Shown in pieces: positions 52,269-62,142 of a stretch of 64,000 nt of DNA. A program made the translations under genes and the position numbers. The notes beneath the pieces were generated by a model. That model was given only the letters and a program-made list of their open reading frames with translations. It did not search any database and had not been told where the DNA came from. Position 1 is the stretch's first letter. Each line of letters begins with the position of its first letter. The stretch lies in the NCBI GenBank assembly GCA_965222425.1, contig CBDCTW010000017.1:248001-312000 (forward strand), in the 5' to 3' direction. Source of the DNA: CBDCNP01 sp965222425 (GTDB lineage: Bacteria > Acidobacteriota > Vicinamibacteria > Marinacidobacterales > DATDRI01).

Positions 52269-53810
52269 TCAGAACTCGGATTTCAACGAGACGGTGTGGA
52301 GATCCCACATTTGGTCGCCTCGAGGCACGAACCCTTGGACCCGGCTGGCGACACCGAAGCTACGGATCTGGATGTAGAGCGGGATGGGGCAGACTTCTTC
52401 GATGATCAAGAGTCGCTCGATCTGGTTGTACACGCGGTCTTGCTCGTCACCTTCCGCCGATGCCGCTTCCTCGACAAGACGATCAACCCGGGGGTCGGCG
52501 CAGTACGTCACGACGCTCTTAGTCGTCCAATAGGAACGGATGGGCCCGTCTTCATGCGCGAATGTCGGGATGGTGCTGATGAGATGCAAACCGCTCATGT
52601 CGTCGGTCAGGAGTAGATCGAGGAACGCTCCTTCTTCCATCGGATCGCGATTGACTGTGAAACCGGCGGCTTCCAGCATGCCCGCGATCGCTTCCCCTAC
52701 TTCGTTATCCAACATGTAGCGACCGACGGTGTAGTGGAAGTCGATCGGCGGCAGATCGCCGACCTCCTCGAGAATGGCTCGTGTCGCAGAAACGTCATGG
52801 GTTACGTAGTCGTCGTGTCCTCCGGCACTCAGGAACATCGGATGGAACAAGTTGGGATCGGAGATCGCACCATCGGTTCCGAAGATCGCTTCGACGAGAA
52901 GCTCGGTGTCGATTGCGTGGGCGACCGCCTTCCTCACCCGGAGATCGTCGAACGGGGGTGCCCTCCGATTCATCTGCAACATCATCTTGGTGAGCTCCGG
53001 GACGCGGAGCACGTTGGCGTCCGGTGCCGTTTCGACCATCTCGGTGAGTTGTGGAGGCAAGTCAGCGACGATGTCCGCCGCACCGGACACCAGAAGGGCG
53101 GCCCGCGAGCTAGCCTCAGCGCTCCAGCTCAAGCGGACTCCCCCCAGAGTCGGCGTCCCGCGATAGAACGCCTCGTTCCGAGCCAAGACGATCTCCCGTC
53201 CCTTGTTCCACGCCTCCAGCTCGAACGGCCCGGTTCCCACTGGCGCGAGCCCGATACCAGTGGCTCCCACGGCGAGGTAGTGCTCCTTCGGAAACACCGG
53301 CACCATCATCATCATCATGGGCAGGAACGACAGCGGCTGCGACGTCATCACGCGCAGGGTGTCCTCGTCGATCGTCTCGATCGATTCGAGCGCCGCGAAG
53401 TACCGGGAGGAGACCCCCGTCACTTCGTCTCGTGCCCTCAGGATATTGAACGCCGCCACCTCGGCATCGAAGACCTCGCCGTTATGGAATCGGACGCTGG
53501 TCCGCACGTCGAATTCCCACGTCAACCTATCGACACGGCGCCAGTCCACCGTCAGGCCGTCCTTCGTTGCCTGGTAGGTTCTAGAGTCGGGAGCCACCAG
53601 TGCTTCGATGACCAAGCGACCGATGCCGACGCTCGCCCGGCTGTTGTCGATGAACGGATGGAAAGAGCGGGGTTCCGAGCCGAGAACGATCCGTAATCGT
53701 CGGTCCGCCGCAGCCACGCGGTCCGCCCGCGGCCCACTCACGCACGCCACGGCGAGCAAGCAAAGCCCGATCATCATCCCGGTCGATATCGGTGACAGGA
53801 AACCTCCCAT
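52269..53810 (-). CDS. Family 5 extracellular solute-binding protein (lipoprotein)
   Basis: The 513-residue product has a lipoprotein signal (LLAVAC) and an SBP_bac_5 fold: LRIVLGSEPRSFHPFIDN at the start, YVFDV-like strand LTWEFDVRTSVRFHNGEVFD and LARNEAFYRGTPTLGGVRL. It delivers peptides or other ligands such as opines to the permease pair. The ligand cannot be predicted, but the amidohydrolase and amidase around it suggest amide-containing compounds. Confidence 0.92.
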   Translation of the reverse strand: MGGFLSPISTGMMIGLCLLAVACVSGPRADRVAAADRRLRIVLGSEPRSFHPFIDNSRASVGIGRLVIEALVAPDSRTYQATKDGLTVDWRRVDRLTWEFDVRTSVRFHNGEVFDAEVAAFNILRARDEVTGVSSRYFAALESIETIDEDTLRVMTSQPLSFLPMMMMMVPVFPKEHYLAVGATGIGLAPVGTGPFELEAWNKGREIVLARNEAFYRGTPTLGGVRLSWSAEASSRAALLVSGAADIVADLPPQLTEMVETAPDANVLRVPELTKMMLQMNRRAPPFDDLRVRKAVAHAIDTELLVEAIFGTDGAISDPNLFHPMFLSAGGHDDYVTHDVSATRAILEEVGDLPPIDFHYTVGRYMLDNEVGEAIAGMLEAAGFTVNRDPMEEGAFLDLLLTDDMSGLHLISTIPTFAHEDGPIRSYWTTKSVVTYCADPRVDRLVEEAASAEGDEQDRVYNQIERLLIIEEVCPIPLYIQIRSFGVASRVQGFVPRGDQMWDLHTVSLKSEF

Positions 53811-53816
53811 GCACCA

Positions 53817-54617
53817 CTACCTGGAAAGGATTACGTCCCGGCCCGGCACGGTCCGGATCAGCTTCTGCGTATAAGGATGTTCCGGCGCATCGAGAACCTC
53901 GTCGGTCGATCCCTGCTCGACGATCGCTCCCCGGAGCATGACGTAGACGTAGTCACAGATATGCCGCACGATCGCCAGATCATGACTCACGAACAAGATC
54001 GCGATGCCCTCCTGATCTCTCAATCCCGACAGAAGGTTGAGGATCTGCGCCTGCACCGAAACATCGAGTGCCGACGTCGGCTCGTCCGCGAGGAGGAGCT
54101 TCGGCCGGAAGAGGAGAGCCCGCGCGATGACCACCCGCTGCGCTTGGCCTCCGCTCAACTGCCTCGGGATCCGATCCAAAACATCGGCCGGGAGACCCAC
54201 CGTCCCTAACAGATCTTCGAACGCGCTCGAGCCGGCGCGTTCTGGATTCAATCCGCGGAGCTCTTCGAGACCAGAGCGAACGGTCTGCAGTGGATCCAAG
54301 GCCGCATGTGGATCTTGAAACACGAGCTGTATGTCAGATCTTTGCCGACGCAGGGTGCGGCCCCGCATCCTTCCGAAGTCTCGGCCCAGCAGACGAAGCT
54401 CACTCGATGAAGCCTCGAGAAGCCGACTGGCCGCCAAAACGAGCGACGATTTTCCCGATCCCGATTGACCGACCAGGCCGACGATCTCGCTCGCGTGGAC
54501 GGAGAGAGACACGTCGTCGACGGCGTTCACGTCAGGATAGACGACGTTCAGATGATCGATGGCGAGAACCGGCTCGCTCGTTCTGCGGGCCGCTTCGAGT
54601 CGAGCGAGATCGAGCAT
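53817..54617 (-). CDS. Oligopeptide ABC transporter ATP-binding protein (DppF/OppF type)
   Basis: The 266-residue ATPase has Walker A (GQSGSGKSS), a Q-loop (LVFQDPHAAL), LSGGQAQR and Walker B (LLLADEPTSALD) with an H-loop (VSHDLAIV). It lies just upstream of the binding-protein gene. It is the partner of the DppD-type subunit. Confidence 0.92.
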   Translation of the reverse strand: MLDLARLEAARRTSEPVLAIDHLNVVYPDVNAVDDVSLSVHASEIVGLVGQSGSGKSSLVLAASRLLEASSSELRLLGRDFGRMRGRTLRRQRSDIQLVFQDPHAALDPLQTVRSGLEELRGLNPERAGSSAFEDLLGTVGLPADVLDRIPRQLSGGQAQRVVIARALLFRPKLLLADEPTSALDVSVQAQILNLLSGLRDQEGIAILFVSHDLAIVRHICDYVYVMLRGAIVEQGSTDEVLDAPEHPYTQKLIRTVPGRDVILSR

Positions 54618-54728
54618 TGAGACTATTTAGGAAGAGTAAAAGGCGGACATCACGGGCTCTTTTCGCTCACCCATCGGGGTCTGCGCTTCGCGATGACGGT
54701 TTTTCTTCATCGCATCGCCGTTCCCGCG

Positions 54729-55958
54729 TCAGGAGTCCGGGGCGTCGTTCCGCACAACCTCCCCCCCCTTCATGACGAAACGCAGCTTCCGGTAGGCCGA
54801 GATGTCCTCCAGCGGATTCCCGTCGACACCGACGAGATCCGCGTACTTCCCCGACTCTATCGTGGCGAGCTGGTCCACGACACCCAACCACTCCGCTGGC
54901 TTCAGCGTCGCCGCTCGCAACGCCTGCCGCGGCGTCATGCCCGCTTCCACCAAATACTCGAGCTCCCGCACTGTGGCGGTCGTGCCCTCGAACGGCTCGG
55001 CGGGAAGCATGTCCGTCCCGAGAGCGACGTCCACTCCGGACTCGATGGCGAGCTTGAGCCCAGCCATATGTGCCGGTCCTTTCCCGAGCGCTCGCTCCAC
55101 CATCCACGCTGGCGCCTTGATCCGTTCGTAGAATTCCTTGCAACGCGTCACCAGAATCGTCGGCACGAGCCACGTTCCGCGCTCCACCATGAGCTGCACG
55201 ACCTCCTCATTCAGCTCGTAGCCGTGCTCGATACAGTCGAGGCCGCACTCGATCCCCATCTTGATGACATGCGCCGGCCCGGCATGTGCGGTCACTTTCT
55301 TGTCCCACCCATGCGCGACTTCCGTCACCGCGCGGAGCTCGTCCGGCGCCACCTGAGAGTCCATCCTGCCTTCGAACTCTCCCGAAATACCGCCCGAGAT
55401 CATGACCTTGATGAGATCGGCACCCGCCTTGAGCTGCGCCCGCGCCACTTTGCGAAACTCCGCCGGCCCATCGGCCTCCACCGAGCCAGCTCCCCGGCCA
55501 TGTCCTCCGGTGCAGGAAATCGCGCTTCCTGCCGTAAAGAGGCGAGGACCTTGGGCTTCGCCGCGAGCGATCGCTTTCCTCAGCGCGAAATCCGCGTGGC
55601 GCTTCTCCGAGACGAGCCGCAGCGACGTGGCTCCGGCGTGAAGCGCCTTCCGCGCGTTGGAAGCGATCCGGAGTGCGAGCTCGGCATCGTTCTCGCTCGC
55701 GAGCCGCGTCGCCTCCGCGCCCGGCAGTGCGAGGCAGAGGTGTACGTGCATATTGATGAGACCGGGCGTGACGTACGCGCCCCGGAGATCGAGGGTCTCC
55801 GTCACCCCCGCTTTCTTGGCGCGATTGACGACCTGCTCCGCGTTTCCCACCTCCTCGATGTGCTCACGCTTCACCCAGATGGCCGCGTCCTTGAGCGGCG
55901 CTTCGAGCGTCGCATCGACCGCGTGACAGTTTGTCAGTACTAGCTCTCGCTCTTTCAA
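54729..55958 (-). CDS. Metal-dependent amidohydrolase (Xaa-dipeptidase / prolidase-like)
   Basis: The 409-residue protein has the amidohydrolase TIM barrel: HxH in LINMHVHL, the carboxylated-lysine candidate in LIKVMISGG, histidines in VTAHAGP and CIEHGYE, and the aspartate in LGTDMLP. Members close to this type cleave dipeptides such as Xaa-Arg or Xaa-Pro. It is the first gene of the transporter operon, with 111 bases to the next gene. A cytosolic role in processing imported peptides is likely. It looks intact. Confidence 0.88.
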   Translation of the reverse strand: MKERELVLTNCHAVDATLEAPLKDAAIWVKREHIEEVGNAEQVVNRAKKAGVTETLDLRGAYVTPGLINMHVHLCLALPGAEATRLASENDAELALRIASNARKALHAGATSLRLVSEKRHADFALRKAIARGEAQGPRLFTAGSAISCTGGHGRGAGSVEADGPAEFRKVARAQLKAGADLIKVMISGGISGEFEGRMDSQVAPDELRAVTEVAHGWDKKVTAHAGPAHVIKMGIECGLDCIEHGYELNEEVVQLMVERGTWLVPTILVTRCKEFYERIKAPAWMVERALGKGPAHMAGLKLAIESGVDVALGTDMLPAEPFEGTTATVRELEYLVEAGMTPRQALRAATLKPAEWLGVVDQLATIESGKYADLVGVDGNPLEDISAYRKLRFVMKGGEVVRNDAPDS

Positions 55959-56066
55959 GTTCTTGCTCCTATGTCATGACTCTCACTAGAACCTAGAGAA
56001 ACTCGGGCAGGCGGTCACTGTATGCAAGGACCCGATCCGGTGTCAATCTCGTGTATAAGGGGACTT

Positions 56067-57455
56067 ATGACTCGAGAATTATATCAGCTCGGCGTTCGCG
56101 CGTTGACGACTCGTTACCGAGAGCGGAAGATCTCACCCACCGAAGCCGTGGCGGCGATCGCCCGGCGGATCGAGCGCATCGACCCTACCATTGACTCCTT
56201 CGCGGCGCTCACCCTCGAGAAAGCTCGAGAAGAGGCGAAGGTCCTCACCGAAGAGCTGGCTCGAGGTGAGAGCCGGGGCGCCTTGCACGGGATTCCCGTC
56301 GCACTCAAGGAGCTCTTCCACGTCGAGGGCGTCCCGACCTCCTACGGGTCGGCGTTAATAAAGGTGGTGCCGGATCAGGACGCGGCGTCCGTGCACCGTC
56401 TTCGTGAGGCCGGTGCGATCGTCGTCGGTCTTACCCGCTCCCACGAATGGGGTTGGGGCATCACCACCCAGCACCCAGATGGTGGTGGCACGCGGAATCC
56501 CTGGAATCTCGGTCGGGTGCCCGGCGGCTCCAGCGGGGGCTCCGCAGCGGCGGTCGCGGCGGGGCTCGTCCCTCTAGCACTGGGAACCGATACCGGAGGA
56601 TCCGTCCGCCAACCCGCGAGCTACTGCGGCGTCGTCGGCCTCAAACCCACGTACGGTCGCATCAGCCGGAACGGCGTCTTACCCCTTGCGCCGTCCTTCG
56701 ACCATGTTGGCATCATGGCTCGCGACGCCGGAGACACTGCGATCGCGCTTTCCGTTCTCGCCGGCGGCGATCCTGAATTGCCTGAACTGATGGTGCGCGG
56801 TCTCCGCGTCGGCCTCGCTCCAGACTTGAACGTTCTCGAGCTCAAACCCGAGTACGCGGCCACGTTGGATCACGTGATCCAGCTCCTCACCAAAGAAGGT
56901 GCCATTCTGACCGAGCGGCGCGGACCCGATCCGGAGGAGATCCTCGCCACTTACCTCACCATCCAAATGACCGAAGCGTACGACGTGCACCACGACCGGC
57001 TCGAGACCTACCCGAAGAGAGCCGCCGACTACTCCCCGCGCATTCGTGCACGCCTCCAAGAGGCTGAAAAGATCGATCCGTCTCGTGTCTCGGAAGCTCG
57101 CGCGAACGTCCCACGGATCCAGAAACAGTTCGAGACGTTCTTCGAAGGTATCGACGTCCTTTTGACGCCCGTTGCCGCCGCAGGACCTTCCCTCGTCGCA
57201 AGACCAGATACCGTTTCACACCGAGGCGTCGAGTTGCCGTTCCGGGATGCGGCGATGCACTACGTGATCCACCAGAACCTCACCGGTTTTCCGGCTATCA
57301 CGACCCGAGCCGGCTTCGATGAAGAAGGTGTTCCGGTCGGTGTTCAGCTTACCGCCCCTCCGGAAAAGGAGAACCTGCTCCTCCGACTGGCGGGGAAGCT
57401 CGAAGGAATGCTCGCGAGTGAGGAGCGCAATTGGCCGCCGCTCGCAGATGATTGA
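56067..57455 (+). CDS. Amidase (amidase signature family)
   Basis: From the ATG at 56067 (AAGGGGA upstream) the 462-residue protein has the Ser-cisSer-Lys triad: lysine in VALKELFHVEG, cis-serine in PGGSSGGSAAA and the nucleophile in GTDTGGSVRQPA. Many members are glutamyl-tRNA amidotransferase-like or hydrolyse small amides. It is divergent from the transporter operon and may share regulation. The earlier in-frame ATG at 56022 is less likely. Confidence 0.9.
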   Translation: MTRELYQLGVRALTTRYRERKISPTEAVAAIARRIERIDPTIDSFAALTLEKAREEAKVLTEELARGESRGALHGIPVALKELFHVEGVPTSYGSALIKVVPDQDAASVHRLREAGAIVVGLTRSHEWGWGITTQHPDGGGTRNPWNLGRVPGGSSGGSAAAVAAGLVPLALGTDTGGSVRQPASYCGVVGLKPTYGRISRNGVLPLAPSFDHVGIMARDAGDTAIALSVLAGGDPELPELMVRGLRVGLAPDLNVLELKPEYAATLDHVIQLLTKEGAILTERRGPDPEEILATYLTIQMTEAYDVHHDRLETYPKRAADYSPRIRARLQEAEKIDPSRVSEARANVPRIQKQFETFFEGIDVLLTPVAAAGPSLVARPDTVSHRGVELPFRDAAMHYVIHQNLTGFPAITTRAGFDEEGVPVGVQLTAPPEKENLLLRLAGKLEGMLASEERNWPPLADD

Positions 57456-57587
57456 GACTTCAGGAGGATCTAATAATCGTGACGGCCGACACTCCGATTG
57501 TAGAAACCTCCGGTGCAAACACCAGGTAATGAGCGGTTAGCCACACCAAAGTCCGGCTACTTCTGTTTCACGAGTTGCCCTCGAATT

Positions 57588-59486
57588 TCAGGCCTGTCTT
57601 ACGGGTAGGCGGATTCTGAAGGTCGTCCCCTTGCCGAGCTCGCTCTCCACTTCGATGTCCCCGTGGTGTCGTTGCACGATCGCATGGCTGTTGGCGAGGC
57701 CGGCGTGCATGCGTAGATGCGAACCCTTTTGACTGATTCCTATATCGAAGATCTTCCCGAGCTCGTCGGGTGGTATGCCTTTGCCGGTGTCCGCAGTCGT
57801 CACCGAAACCTCCCCGTTATGGGTCGAGGTCTGCACGGTGATCGTTCCTTCGCCTTCGATCGCCTCCGAAGCATTGAGGAGCAAGGTCACGAAGACCTGA
57901 TTCAGCGCGTTGGGATAGCATTCGGTATTCGGTAACACCCCGAATTCTGTGACGATCCGGATGCGGTCCTTCAGTTGCGGCGCGATGAGACTAAGAGTAC
58001 TCTCCAAGCCCTCATGAACATCGACCAGCTGGAACTCTGCTTCGTCCAGCCGGGCAAAGTTCTTCAGGCGGTTCACGAGCTCGGAAATCCGCCGTCCCGC
58101 CGTCTCGGTGGTTTCGTTGTTCGCCTTCAGCGTGTCTAGCAATCGCTGAAGGTCGCGATTGCTGTTGAGCTCGTCGATCGAATGACTCGAGTCGAGCGCG
58201 CGAGCGATCTTCTCGACTACGCGCTGTGAGACATTAGCATTGCTCTGGATGGCGCCGAGCGGTGTGTTCACCTCGTGGGCGACTCCGGCGACCAGTCGAC
58301 CCACCGCCGCCATCCTCTCCGATTGGATGAGCTGTGCCTGGGCTGCCTTCAGCTTTTGTAGCGCGTCGGCAAGCTCCACGTTTCGCAGCCGGTGGATCTT
58401 CGCCTCCTTCTCTGCTTTTTCGACCTCGAAGCTAACTTGGCGGTTCTTCAATCGGGTGGTGGTCTCGTCGCTGAAGACTGCCTCCTTGATACGGTGGAAG
58501 GCGCGCTCATGCTCGAGTGCGGTGGCATGGTCGCCCAGGGTGGCATAGGTCTCGGAGAGCGCTTGGTGAGACTGGTACATCTTTGGCTTGGCACCAAGCT
58601 CAGTAGAGAGGGCCAGGGCCGGTTCCAGGAACCCAAGTGCCGTCTCGGGCTCTTTTTCTTGCTTGTAGAGCTTTCCTAGGTTGATGAGGCTCGTCGTCTC
58701 GGCGTGCCTCGTGCCAAGCTTGCGCCGGATCTCGAGGGCTTCGGTGTGGAATTGAAGAGCCTCGTCGAACTTGTGCTGAGCTTGATGGATGGTGCCGATA
58801 TCGTTCAACGCTCGCGCAAGACCCATTTTGTGGTCGGTTTGTCTGAAGAGCTTGAGTGCCTTACGGTGGTATTCGAGGGCGCGAGCGTGTTTATTCTGCC
58901 GTTGGTAGACAGTGCCGATACCGGTCAGGGACCGTCCTTCACCGTTTCGGTCTCCGAGGGAGCAGAAAAGCTCGAGGCTACGGTTGTGGAACTCCAGCGC
59001 CTTGTCCAGGTTGCCTAGATTCTCGTAGATTCCGCCGATCGAGGTGACGACCCAAGCTTCTCTAGTCGGGTGCGCCAGCTCGCGGAATAAATCCAGGCTC
59101 TCGTGCATGTACTGAAGCGCCTTTTCGAAGTCGCCCAGGGACCAGTGGACCATACCGAGCCCGAAGAGGGCGTTGGCCTCTCCGCCCCGCTCGCCGATCT
59201 CGCGGAATAGATCGAGGGCCTCGCGACGACCGGCGAGCGCCCTTTGGTGTTGCGCGAAGTAATAGTCGCCGAAGGCTTCGTTCAGCCCGCTGAAGGCGAT
59301 GCCCTTCTGATAGGAGCGCTCGGTTGCCAATGCCTTGGCTTCCAGCGTCAGCTCGGCGGCTCGATCGACGTTTTGAAAGCCAATCTCCCATGCCAGCTGA
59401 TTGAGCAGATCGATACGTTCCTCGACAACCGAGTCGTCCTTGGGGAGTGCGGCAAGCCTTCCCTCGAACTCTTCGATAGAGGCCAT
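57588..59486 (-). CDS. TPR-containing sensor histidine kinase
   Basis: The 632-residue protein has about seven tetratricopeptide repeats (residues 60-310; for example GNLDKALEFHNRSLELFCSL), a coiled coil (about 330-390), a dimerisation/phosphoacceptor helix (AHEVNTPLGAI) and a HATPase domain with an N-box (LLLNASEAI) and DTGKGIPPDELGKIFD. It has no membrane segment, so it senses a cytosolic signal or protein partner through the TPRs. No response regulator is adjacent, which suggests an orphan kinase or a partner elsewhere. Confidence 0.9.
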   Translation of the reverse strand: MASIEEFEGRLAALPKDDSVVEERIDLLNQLAWEIGFQNVDRAAELTLEAKALATERSYQKGIAFSGLNEAFGDYYFAQHQRALAGRREALDLFREIGERGGEANALFGLGMVHWSLGDFEKALQYMHESLDLFRELAHPTREAWVVTSIGGIYENLGNLDKALEFHNRSLELFCSLGDRNGEGRSLTGIGTVYQRQNKHARALEYHRKALKLFRQTDHKMGLARALNDIGTIHQAQHKFDEALQFHTEALEIRRKLGTRHAETTSLINLGKLYKQEKEPETALGFLEPALALSTELGAKPKMYQSHQALSETYATLGDHATALEHERAFHRIKEAVFSDETTTRLKNRQVSFEVEKAEKEAKIHRLRNVELADALQKLKAAQAQLIQSERMAAVGRLVAGVAHEVNTPLGAIQSNANVSQRVVEKIARALDSSHSIDELNSNRDLQRLLDTLKANNETTETAGRRISELVNRLKNFARLDEAEFQLVDVHEGLESTLSLIAPQLKDRIRIVTEFGVLPNTECYPNALNQVFVTLLLNASEAIEGEGTITVQTSTHNGEVSVTTADTGKGIPPDELGKIFDIGISQKGSHLRMHAGLANSHAIVQRHHGDIEVESELGKGTTFRIRLPVRQA

Positions 59487-59790
59487 GAGACTGGTCAGAT
59501 GTTAGTCCGGGGGCAAGATGTGGGCAAATGGTCGCGGCTTCCAGGCGCCGTGTACGCCAAACGGTGGTCGTCTCGATCCCGAGTGCAGCCCGTGATCCGC
59601 GGCCGCGCCGGATCGGCTGGGATCACAACCGTCGCTGCGATACCCCGGCTTGCTGCACGGGAGGTTGAGCCCTCGCGCTTTTGGGGTGACCGCGACAAGT
59701 GTTGCAATTAAATGGCTTGTAGAAGTCACTCGTTACTAAGTGTAAGCTATGCAGTTTTTCTGACAAGGGGCGGAGCGAAAAACCGCCTGA
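59487..59790. other. Intergenic region, no gene recognised
   Basis: Only short shadow frames are present between the histidine kinase start and the IS target duplication. It presumably holds the kinase promoter, but no strong -35/-10 pair was identified. Confidence 0.5.
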
Positions 59791-59799
59791 GTCGAAGAT
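59791..59799. repeat. 9-bp target duplication, left (ISKra4 element)
   Basis: GTCGAAGAT is repeated at 63037-63045 on the other side of the element. Confidence 0.93.
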
Positions 59800-59827
59800 G
59801 GGTGTGCGTCATAAATGTGGGGTGAGA

Positions 59828-60735
59828 CTACCCGCAGCGGGCCTCCCAGAACTGCTCCCAGCGACGGCTGAGTTCGCAGCATCTGAGGGCGATGATGGCA
59901 TTGGCACCGCGGACGGTCCAGCGCATTCCGGATTGCTTGAGCCGACGGCCGACGATGGTTTTGCATGCCGCCTCGACGACGCCGGAGCCGACGAACAAAC
60001 CTTGTTCACGGAAGCGCTGGTAGCGCATCCGCTCCGTGTTGGTCTGGAAGTAAGCCGTTGCCTTTCTGAGCTCGTCCTTGACGAATTCGCTTTTGGGGCG
60101 CAAGCGAGCAAAGGTCGAGAGAAGCCCTTCAAGGTTGGCTTCATCAAGCAGTTGGATGGATGCCTCTGTCCACGCCTTGGCCTGGAGTGGTTCGTACAGC
60201 ACCTTGGCAAGGTCTGAAACATGCTCGCGGGCATGGTAGAGGTCGAGGATCTCGGTGGCATCCGCAAAGTGCTCAGCCGCAAGATTCCAGATCCAGGGCG
60301 CACCATCTCCGATGACAATGACCTGTTCGGCAAAGCGCAGGCCCCGCCGGATGGCCTCGGTAAAGATTCGTTGGCCGAACTCTTCGGCGGTTTCGATGGC
60401 GCCGACGTAAGTGGTGGAGTCCGGATCACGAAGAGCAAAGCCCTCGTCGTCCAAGCTTGTCTGCGTGAACACGCAACCGAGCTTGGCCTCCCTGCTCTTC
60501 GCCATGCCCGAGTCGTCTTTGCCTTGCCGTCCTTGTGTCTCATGTGGGACCATGGGCACTCCGGTGCCGTCGATGGCGATGTACATCTTGGGCACCGGTT
60601 TGATCCGAACTATTTTTCCGGACAACACCAGCTTACGCTCCTTGCCAGCGATAGCCTCGACCTGTTGCCCAAGTCTTTCTGAGACCCGTTCCACCTCTTT
60701 CGTATTGACCACGATTCCAGCTAGTAGTTCTAGAT
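59828..60735 (-). pseudogene. ISKra4-family transposase, C-terminal part
   Basis: The frame carries the catalytic core (MYIAIDGTGVPM, VIVIGDGAPWIW) and the characteristic end (FVGSGVVEAACKTIVGRRL, SGMRWTVRGANAII). It starts at the edge of the nested IS. LELLAGIVVNTKEV here continues FDEGRQDLE from 62143 onward, in frame after removal of one TTCTAGAT copy. Confidence 0.93.
60728..60735. repeat. 8-bp target duplication, left (nested IS256-family element)
   Basis: TTCTAGAT is repeated at 62135-62142, consistent with IS256-family insertion into the ISKra4 transposase gene. Confidence 0.93.
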
Positions 60736-62134
60736 GGTGATGTCTTAAGATTCCTGTCAAAGAAAAACGATGTATGGTTCCCCAAGCTCAAACCCGTCCC
60801 CGCCATGGGGACAGAAAAGGAGAACCATACATCATGGGAAAGGTACTACCGAGTCAGCGATTGCTCAAGCAGTTCGAGGAACAACTGGTATTTGGGGAGA
60901 TGAATCTCTCGGAGATCGTCCGGTCGGGAGCTCAGATGATGCTTCAATATGCGTTGGAGCGCGAGGTGACGGAGGCGTTGGGTCGAAACTACTATGAGAA
61001 CGCTCCGGCAACGACGAAGGAGAAGGGACGACGCAACGGGTATGAGTCGCATCGGGTCCTCACGGGCGAGGGAGCGGTAACGGTGCAAGTGCCGCAGGTA
61101 CGAGAAACAGAGAAGGTGTTTCAGTCAAAAATTCTCGACGCCTACGTGAGCCGGACCGAGAAATTCGATGAACTGATCGCGCGGATGTACGTCCACGGGA
61201 TGTCGACGCGTGACATTGAGGCGACGTTCGCGGACGTGCTGAGCGGCACGGGTGTCTCGAAGTCGGTGGTGAGCCGGGTCACACGGTGTCTGTCGGAGGA
61301 TTTCGAGGCGTTTCGAAAACGGGATCTCTCGAACGAGAAGCTGTTGTATCTCGAGCTCGACGGCACGTACCTGCGCTACCACCAAGGAGCGGAGAGGAAA
61401 GAGCCCATCCTCGTTGCGACCGGCTATCGCGCTGATGGGACGCGAGTTCTTCTTCATATCGGTGTCGGCAACCGAGAATCCTACGAGAACTGGAAGGGGT
61501 TCTTGCAGGAGATGGTGGCCCGAGGAATGAGGGAGCCGTTGCTCATCGTGACGGACGGGAATCCTGGAGTGCTCAAAGCGATCGCAGAGGTCTTCCCTCG
61601 AAGCCTCAAGCAACGTTGCCAGAAGCACCGCCTCGAGAACATCCTGGGCAAGGCTCCGAAGGAAGTGCGCGACGAACTCAAGGCGGCCATCCTTGAGTCG
61701 TTCCATGCGAACAGCTACGAGCAAGGGCTGAAGAAGGGTCGGGAGGTGATCGCTCGGTACCGCCAACGATTCCCGAGCGCGATGAAGTGCATGGAAGAGA
61801 CCCTCGAAGCGTGTCTTCAGGCGCTACGCCTTCCTGCGGCGGATCACAAAAGGCTTCGCACGTCGAATCTACTTGAGCGCACGTTCGGAGAGCACAAACG
61901 TCGCACAAAGGTCATTCCTCACTTCTTCACCGAGGAGGCCGCGATGAAACTCTCGTTCGCTGTGCTCTTGGCCGTCGCAAACAAATGGCGCGGCGTGAGG
62001 ATGGATGTCTTCGCCGCTAGGAAAGTCGAGGAGCTTCGCAACGAGCTTCTCCCGCAAGGCACGTCGGAGGAATCAGCAGCTTAACCGAGCGCGGGGAACC
62101 GTACGGAGATTTGACAGGAAAATTAAGACTTGAC
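60736..62134 (+). mobile_element. IS256-family element B (1399 bp), nested
   Basis: The left end GGTGATGTCTTAAGATTCC and the right end read inward GGTCAAGTCTTAATTTTCC are imperfect inverted repeats, both followed by TGTCAAA. The element differs from element A in ends, length and transposase. It is younger than the ISKra4 insertion. Confidence 0.95.
60834..62084 (+). CDS. IS256-family transposase of element B
   Basis: The 416-residue product from the ATG at 60834 (AAAAGGAG upstream) has the mutator-type DDE core: D in YLELDGTYLRY, D in LIVTDGNPGVL and E in LLERTFGEHKRRTKVI. It appears intact and probably active. An earlier in-frame ATG at 60774 lies close to the inverted repeat and is less likely. 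Confidence 0.95.
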   Translation: MGKVLPSQRLLKQFEEQLVFGEMNLSEIVRSGAQMMLQYALEREVTEALGRNYYENAPATTKEKGRRNGYESHRVLTGEGAVTVQVPQVRETEKVFQSKILDAYVSRTEKFDELIARMYVHGMSTRDIEATFADVLSGTGVSKSVVSRVTRCLSEDFEAFRKRDLSNEKLLYLELDGTYLRYHQGAERKEPILVATGYRADGTRVLLHIGVGNRESYENWKGFLQEMVARGMREPLLIVTDGNPGVLKAIAEVFPRSLKQRCQKHRLENILGKAPKEVRDELKAAILESFHANSYEQGLKKGREVIARYRQRFPSAMKCMEETLEACLQALRLPAADHKRLRTSNLLERTFGEHKRRTKVIPHFFTEEAAMKLSFAVLLAVANKWRGVRMDVFAARKVEELRNELLPQGTSEESAA

Positions 62135-62142
62135 CTTCTAGA

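Noticed and set aside
52734..53696. 320-residue plus-strand ORF in the transporter region
   Set aside because: It is a high-GC antisense shadow of the solute-binding protein gene.
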